DNA of 19,407 bases, from positions 1 through 19,407 of the forward strand of contig JAENWY010000014.1 of assembly GCA_016649775.1 (NCBI GenBank), given 5' to 3'. A program made the position numbers and the translations under genes. A model generated the notes under the pieces. That model searched no databases. It saw nothing but the letters and a program-made list of their open reading frames with translations, and was not told where the DNA came from. Source of the stretch: Spirochaetaceae bacterium. Its GTDB lineage: Bacteria; Spirochaetota; Spirochaetia; Sphaerochaetales; Sphaerochaetaceae. Positions 15,601-19,407 of this stretch are shown here, piece after piece (positions within the stretch are counted from its first letter, which is position 1; each line of letters starts with the position of its first letter).

Positions 15601-15815
15601 GAAGAAGATAAACTCTCTGATTCAAGTTTAAAAGAATCTAATATCGATTGTTTTAATTCTTCTTTTGTTCCATCAATTGAGAGTCCTCGAACACTAGCCA
15701 TTAACACTAATTGATTAATAGTTGCATCTTCTACACTCAAGGTTGAGAGAGAAGATGCAAATAGAATATTATTTATTAATAAAAACACAATCAGTGCTAA
15801 GGCTCTAGTTTTCAT
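12615..15815 (-). CDS. Outer-membrane LptD/OstA-like assembly protein
   Basis: This 1066-residue exported protein appears to be the LptD-type outer-membrane translocon that inserts lipopolysaccharide or a comparable glycolipid. It has a signal peptide (about 1-21), a helical segment resembling a SAP motif (about 31-63), a beta-rich OstA-like region (about 95-260), and a transition VPVLYLPYFYSPGATMIGNPSLGYETSRGFF, which in short pieces (LPYFYSPG, GYETSRG) is typical of LptD at the start of the barrel. The remaining 750 residues are serine-, threonine- and aromatic-rich beta strands, as in a large barrel. Only two cysteines are visible, both near the C-terminus, so the disulphides of E. coli LptD cannot form in the same way. 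No ribosome-binding site precedes the ATG at 15815; uvrA ends 6 nt upstream. uvrA next to an LptD-like gene matches Treponema as I recall it. Confidence 0.75.
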   Translation of the reverse strand: MKTRALALIVFLLINNILFASSLSTLSVEDATINQLVLMASVRGLSIDGTKEELKQSILDSFKLESESLSSSQAVAAIEIGKPIESNPYILEIISAQSLLKSGNENPLIILEGSAQITFKVKAEDAPQKLSASKIIVDLANKRLSALGGVSFESTTGSNNKSFQNINGEIVSLNWGTKAIDVAGGIISTTRINSEGNEITFIASSSKLSYNSDSDSFILKDGFVSTNIDTAYSSISAEKLALLPNGDMFLKNAFISIGRVPVLYLPYFYSPGATMIGNPSLGYETSRGFFVNTTFEIFGKYPSFSKTERSSFSTLLSSSSSKQLYPTSSIYTAKKEAELTNLEKWSSKTGSFLSLMFDAYEFTPYRVESGINNSDETNAFALGVASELNLLSSSLKIDFSTMTSFTSDGDTGDLENPTAFPAFRYDGKVSLDYKSSILTLSLDIPYSSDPKAKKAYSNRLSSFNLDALWNKDQKFPTTYSSDVNSYKWDLTAKIVVPTTIFGDYIKVLQMTSINSSAEYTWQNIDSTYKYSLTSYFFPAIKAKMSGTLFSFIFGGEQDIKVDEKIKKAKEVSTLDKDPNNSLDKPIIDESTVLVDNLLIGTLDNLSFKKSSSISTKTSFTTSLDYLLNEYYSYQVSAIGENTDEWVERQNTSELDFTYKASLNPNWLSYTSKLSNTYSYDENTIINKNVTISNDNSLLLPFLGISYYFNTKLYYYNENSERKVYSSFEFTDDWVTKHLLSISHRFSLGDIYLTPKLSLQLPPLTLTLSPSLYFEGYGITNNLSFDVNVDNTFEFTSVTDTIKYVNGFFSTSLTTYYDISSYDTAVRSIDPLDLSGFITYNNTDISQKISQSFEFYGLNEDIDNYFNEIKTSYTNKFLTSEFNFSSEKGSINADYFRNTLSFKNLQKLWWKNRMGFNLSVDTTFNYDFNDHYSTYFTLKTSLSFDIAEFLECDFSITTSNYGFSNYYDSEGNFSISKLIADLGRSFDLFGEGRTNTNFNLESISFEFVHYMEDWNLHCKYTGTVVLSSYKYSFVPTLTFFLQWKTIPELKVDESISLDSKGAWQYSG
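14609..14639. repeat. Perfect 13-bp inverted repeat inside lptD
   Basis: Arms at 14609-14621 and 14627-14639 (TCATCGTTGAAAA/TTTTCAACGATGA) are perfect complements around a 5-nt centre. It lies in the coding sequence for SSLKIDFSTMTS. No T tract follows on either strand, so it is not a standard terminator. Confidence 0.9.
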
Positions 15816-15821
15816 ATTTGG

Positions 15822-18659
15822 TTATTTTAGCATCGGAGCTAAGAATTTACCAGTATAAGACTTATCAAATTTAGCTACTTTTTCGGGAGTTCCGGAGACT
15901 ACAATAGTGCCACCTTCATCACCACCTTCAGGACCGAGATCTATAATATAATCTGCAACTTTTATTACATCTAGATTGTGTTCAATTAAAATAACTGTAT
16001 TTCCAGCATCCACTAATCTATTAATAACTACCACTAATAATTTAACATCAGCAAAATGTAATCCAGTAGTTGGTTCATCAAGAACATATAACGTTTTTCC
16101 AGTACTTCGTTTAGATAGTTCAAGAGATAATTTTACCCTTTGAGCCTCACCACCAGATAATGTTAAAGCACTCTGTCCTAACTTTAGATATCCAAGACCA
16201 ACAGAAACTAAAGTTTCTAGTTTTACTCTTATTTTATTAATAGGAGCGAAAAACTCTGCTGCTTCTTCAACTGTCATATCTAATACATCATGTATAGATT
16301 TTCCCTTATACTTTACATTCAAAGTTTCCTGGTTAAATCTTTTACCATGACAAACATCACAACCAACAAAAACATCTGGTAAGAAATGCATTTCAATTTT
16401 TAATTGACCATCACCCTTACAATTTTCACATCTACCGCCAGCTACATTAAAAGAAAATCTCCCACTTTTATAACCCCTAGCTTTTGATTCCGGAAGTGAA
16501 GCAAATAATTCTCTTATAGGAGTAAATACGCCAACATAAGTTGCAGGATTAGATCTTGGAGTTCTACCAATAGGACTTTGATCAATACTGATTAATTTAT
16601 CAATATTTTCTAAACCACTTATTTTAGTGAATCCGTCCTTAGACAAAGTTTTACCATTTAATACTCTTCTAGTTTCTTGAACTAATATTTGATTTAATAA
16701 AGTGCTTTTACCACTACCTGAAACACCTGTAAATACAACAAGTTTACCTAGTGGAATATCTACATTAATTCCTTTTAGATTATTCTTAGAAGCACCTTCA
16801 ATTCGTATTTTGTCACCATTACCCTTTCTTCTTTCCGTTGGTACAGGTATTGTTAATTTTCCTGCTAAAAATTGACCAGTAATAGATTCAGGAATTTTTG
16901 ATACTTCTTCAGGAGTACCTTGCCCTATGATATTTCCGCCATGAATTCCAGCCCCAGGACCAATATCTACAAGATAATCAGCTGCCCTAATTGTTGCCTC
17001 ATCATGTTCAACTACAATTAAAGTATTTCCAATATCTCTTAAATGCTTTAAAGTTTTAATTAGTAAGGCATTATCTCTTTGGTGTAATCCTATTGAAGGT
17101 TCATCTAATACGTATAAAACACCAGTCAAAGCAGATCCAATTTGTGTTGCCAATCTAATCCTTTGAGCTTCCCCTCCAGATAAAGTTCCACTAGATCTAT
17201 TTAATGTTAAGTAACTTAAGCCTACATCCATTAGAAAAGATAAACGTGAATTTATTTCCTTTATAACTTCTTTTGAAATTGCAACTTTAGTTTCATTTAA
17301 TTTAAGATTCTTGAAGAAATCAATACTATCTTTTACTGAAAGCTCTGTGATTTCCATTATATTTTTTTCACCGACTAAAACATTTAAAGATTCTACTCGG
17401 AGTTTTTTACCATGACAAGAGCCACACTCATGTGAACTTTTGAAAGATTCATACCAATTTCTCATCTGAGGAGATCCTGTTTGATATTCTCTTCTTTGAA
17501 GTTGTTTAATAACACCCTCAAATTTTTTCATTTGTTCGTACTTTGTGCCTTCCTCAGTATCTAAAAAAGTCATTTTAAGTTTCTTTGTATATCCATACAA
17601 AATTACATCTAGAATTTTTTTAGGTAATTTATTAATTGGAGTATCTAGTGAAAACTTTATTTCCTTTGCTAAAGCCGCAAATTCAACTTTATTCCAGGAG
17701 GCTGTAGGGTTATGAGTTTTGATAGCATGTTCATTAAAACTTAATGAAAAATCAGGAATAATCTTATCAATATCAAATTGTGATTCTTCTCCTAAACCAT
17801 GACAAGTGGGACAAGCTCCAAAAGGATTATTAAAACTAAATAAACGGGGTTCCAATTCTGGAATTGTAATTCCACAATGAGGACAACTATTTTTTTGTGA
17901 AAAAATCTCTTCTAATTCCGTTTTTTCACCATCATCACCATTAAATAACGTTATTTTAACTAATCCATTGCTCATATCAATTGCCGTTTCTAAAGAATCT
18001 GATAAACGAGTTCTATTTTCTGTATTTAAAATCAATCTATCAACAACAATATCTATATTATGATTAAACTTCTTATCAAGAGTTGTAAGTTCATCTAATG
18101 GCTTTAATTCACCATCTACTTTAGCTCTTTGAAAACCAGCATGGCGGGCATCATGAAATACTTTTTTATATTCTCCCTTTTTGCCAATAGCCACAGGAGA
18201 AGATACCATAATTTTAGAGCCTTCCCCATAAACAAAAATTGCATCAATTATTTGATCAATTCCCATCTCTGTAATTTCTCTTCCACAACTAGGACAATAA
18301 GGAGTACCAACTCGAGCCCAGAGAAGTCTATAATAATCATATATTTCGGTAATTGTACCAACAATAGATCGAGGATTTTTGTTTGTTGATTTTTGTTCAA
18401 TAGCAATTGAAGGAGATAATCCTTCCATATAATCAACATCGGGTTTCTCTAATCTTCCCAAAAACTGTCTCGCATATGCTGAAAGAGATTCAACATATCT
18501 TCTCTGACCTTCTGCAAAGATAGTATCAAAAGCAAGAGAACTTTTTCCACTACCTGATAATCCACTTATAACAATGAGAGAATCTTTTTCTAATGTTAAA
18601 TTGATATTTTTAAGGTTATGCTCACGAGCACCCTTAATTATTAATTTATTATTTGCCAC
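15822..18659 (-). CDS. uvrA: Excinuclease ABC subunit A
   Basis: UvrA is the damage-recognition ATPase of nucleotide excision repair. The product of 945 residues has both ABC modules: first Walker A GLSGSGKSS (about 33-41) with signature TLSGGEAQRIRLA, second Walker A GVSGSGKST with TLSGGEAQRVKLS. The zinc-binding cysteines are present (CPSCGREI and CPHCGITI in the insertion, CENCKGDG and CDVCHGKRF in the C-terminal half). The frame is open for 31 more codons upstream, to an ATG at 18752, but the family N-terminus begins at NKLIIKGAREHNLKNI. I therefore place the start at GTG 18659-18657, which has GGAGG 9 nt upstream. This start overlaps the end of ispG by 11 nt. Length agrees with E. coli UvrA (940). 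Confidence 0.95.
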   Translation of the reverse strand: MANNKLIIKGAREHNLKNINLTLEKDSLIVISGLSGSGKSSLAFDTIFAEGQRRYVESLSAYARQFLGRLEKPDVDYMEGLSPSIAIEQKSTNKNPRSIVGTITEIYDYYRLLWARVGTPYCPSCGREITEMGIDQIIDAIFVYGEGSKIMVSSPVAIGKKGEYKKVFHDARHAGFQRAKVDGELKPLDELTTLDKKFNHNIDIVVDRLILNTENRTRLSDSLETAIDMSNGLVKITLFNGDDGEKTELEEIFSQKNSCPHCGITIPELEPRLFSFNNPFGACPTCHGLGEESQFDIDKIIPDFSLSFNEHAIKTHNPTASWNKVEFAALAKEIKFSLDTPINKLPKKILDVILYGYTKKLKMTFLDTEEGTKYEQMKKFEGVIKQLQRREYQTGSPQMRNWYESFKSSHECGSCHGKKLRVESLNVLVGEKNIMEITELSVKDSIDFFKNLKLNETKVAISKEVIKEINSRLSFLMDVGLSYLTLNRSSGTLSGGEAQRIRLATQIGSALTGVLYVLDEPSIGLHQRDNALLIKTLKHLRDIGNTLIVVEHDEATIRAADYLVDIGPGAGIHGGNIIGQGTPEEVSKIPESITGQFLAGKLTIPVPTERRKGNGDKIRIEGASKNNLKGINVDIPLGKLVVFTGVSGSGKSTLLNQILVQETRRVLNGKTLSKDGFTKISGLENIDKLISIDQSPIGRTPRSNPATYVGVFTPIRELFASLPESKARGYKSGRFSFNVAGGRCENCKGDGQLKIEMHFLPDVFVGCDVCHGKRFNQETLNVKYKGKSIHDVLDMTVEEAAEFFAPINKIRVKLETLVSVGLGYLKLGQSALTLSGGEAQRVKLSLELSKRSTGKTLYVLDEPTTGLHFADVKLLVVVINRLVDAGNTVILIEHNLDVIKVADYIIDLGPEGGDEGGTIVVSGTPEKVAKFDKSYTGKFLAPMLK

Positions 18660-19407
18660 TTTCAATAGCCTCCAACAGTGCTTCCTTAGCATTAGATCGT
18701 AAAACTTCTTTAAATAATACTCCTTTTTTATATAGGAATACTTTTGTTCCAAGTCCTGTAATTGCTACATCAGCGCCTTTGGCTTCTCCTGGTCCATTAA
18801 CTTGACAACCCATAATTGCTACAGACATATTTTTCTTTAATTTTAATAAATCTGGCTCAACTTCTCTTAAAAAGCCTATTGAATCAAAGGAACTACGTCC
18901 GCAACGAGGACAACTAACTATTCTAATACCAGTTGTACGAAGTCCTAATGTTCTAAGTATTTCTACTCCAGCAAAGACCTCATCTTCTATATCACCAGTA
19001 ATAGAAATACGCATAGTATTGCCTATTCCTTTAGTTATCAAATTTCCAAGTATCCACATAGAACGAGCTACACTTGATACAACAGATCCAGCCTCAGTAA
19101 CACCGAGGTGAAGAGGATAATTAGATTTAGAGGCAAATAACTCGTTAGCCTCTGTTGTTTCTTCTAAATTTGTTGATTTTAAAGATACCACTGTATTATA
19201 AAAACCAAGTTCTTCAAACCAAGATAGATATTTTAGTGCACTATTTACCATTATTACTGCTTTGTTACCACTTCCTTCAGGAAGAGAACCAGAATTTAAT
19301 CCAATTCTTATAGCAATATCATGTTCTTTTGCAGCTCTAACAACTTCATCTAATTTCCATTTTTGTTTCATGTTTCCAGGATTAATTCTAATAGCTTTAA
19401 AGCCACA
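18649..19407 (-). CDS. ispG: 4-hydroxy-3-methylbut-2-enyl diphosphate synthase (partial, 5' end outside window)
   Basis: IspG (GcpE) is the [4Fe-4S] enzyme of the MEP pathway that converts MEcPP into HMBPP, an isoprenoid precursor. The reading frame is open through the window edge, and the first visible residues include FKAIRINPGN, an IspG hallmark, so the methionine at 19371 is internal, not the start. About 252 C-terminal residues are visible. The cluster ligands are present: CPRCGR, then GCQVNGPGEAKGADVAITG, with the conserved glutamate in NGPGEA. LHLGVTEAG is also typical. Roughly the first third of the enzyme is missing because of the cut. The TAA at 18651-18649 overlaps the uvrA start region. 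Confidence 0.95.
   Translation of the reverse strand, partial: CGFKAIRINPGNMKQKWKLDEVVRAAKEHDIAIRIGLNSGSLPEGSGNKAVIMVNSALKYLSWFEELGFYNTVVSLKSTNLEETTEANELFASKSNYPLHLGVTEAGSVVSSVARSMWILGNLITKGIGNTMRISITGDIEDEVFAGVEILRTLGLRTTGIRIVSCPRCGRSSFDSIGFLREVEPDLLKLKKNMSVAIMGCQVNGPGEAKGADVAITGLGTKVFLYKKGVLFKEVLRSNAKEALLEAIESGK

Noticed and set aside
18129..18439. Open frames on both strands inside uvrA
   Set aside because: Out-of-frame shadows of the conserved UvrA coding sequence.
1..19407. Search for CRISPR arrays, tRNA or rRNA genes, insertion sequences and phage genes
   Set aside because: No regularly spaced repeats, cloverleaf-like GC-rich segments, transposase motifs or terminal repeats were seen on reading both strands by eye.

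Overview
The window is an AT-rich chromosomal segment in which every supportable gene lies on the minus strand, so transcription runs from high to low coordinates. It looks like part of a diderm bacterium's core genome. The best guess is Spirochaetota (a Treponema/Sphaerochaeta-like relative). The reasons are an outer-membrane LptD-like protein directly after uvrA, a ybeY - TlyC/CorC pair, and a 7TM-HD phosphodiesterase next to phoH, arrangements I associate with treponemes from memory. The fused PGK-TIM enzyme is also known from Thermotoga, so the phylum call is an inference.

Layout, in order of transcription. (1) 19407-9373: ispG (5' end cut by the window edge), uvrA, lptD-like, phoH and a pgpH-like 7TM-HD phosphodiesterase form one tightly packed cluster with overlaps or gaps of 12 nt or less. 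(2) 9218-7969: ybeY and a corC/tlyC-like gene, overlapping by 4 nt. (3) 7748-2809: gap, a continuous pgk-tpi fusion, secG, a flavodoxin-like gene and a SurA/PrsA-type peptidyl-prolyl isomerase, preceded by a good promoter (TTGACC-N17-TATTAT) and closed by an intrinsic terminator near 2755-2782. Hairpins after gap and after secG probably subdivide its mRNA. (4) 2637-810: nusB, map and a purine-type phosphoribosyltransferase, with their own promoter and a clear terminator at 758-787. (5) 729-64: a Fic-fold protein whose catalytic motif is destroyed.

Functionally the genes are mostly housekeeping: lower glycolysis (GAPDH, PGK, TIM), isoprenoid precursor synthesis (IspG), DNA repair (UvrA), outer-membrane biogenesis (LptD-like), periplasmic folding and secretion (SecG, PPIase), RNA maturation and transcription (YbeY, PhoH, NusB), protein N-terminal processing (MetAP) and cyclic-dinucleotide turnover (PgpH-like).

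The points most worth a second look are these: the pgk/tpi junction, where a run of seven A is all that joins two otherwise complete genes; the degenerate Fic protein; a perfect 13-bp inverted repeat inside lptD; a SAP-like helical motif at the mature N-terminus of the LptD-like protein; and repeated use of TTG starts in TTGA overlaps. I saw no mobile element, CRISPR array, tRNA, rRNA or phage gene, and nothing that looks like a wholly new multi-gene system.
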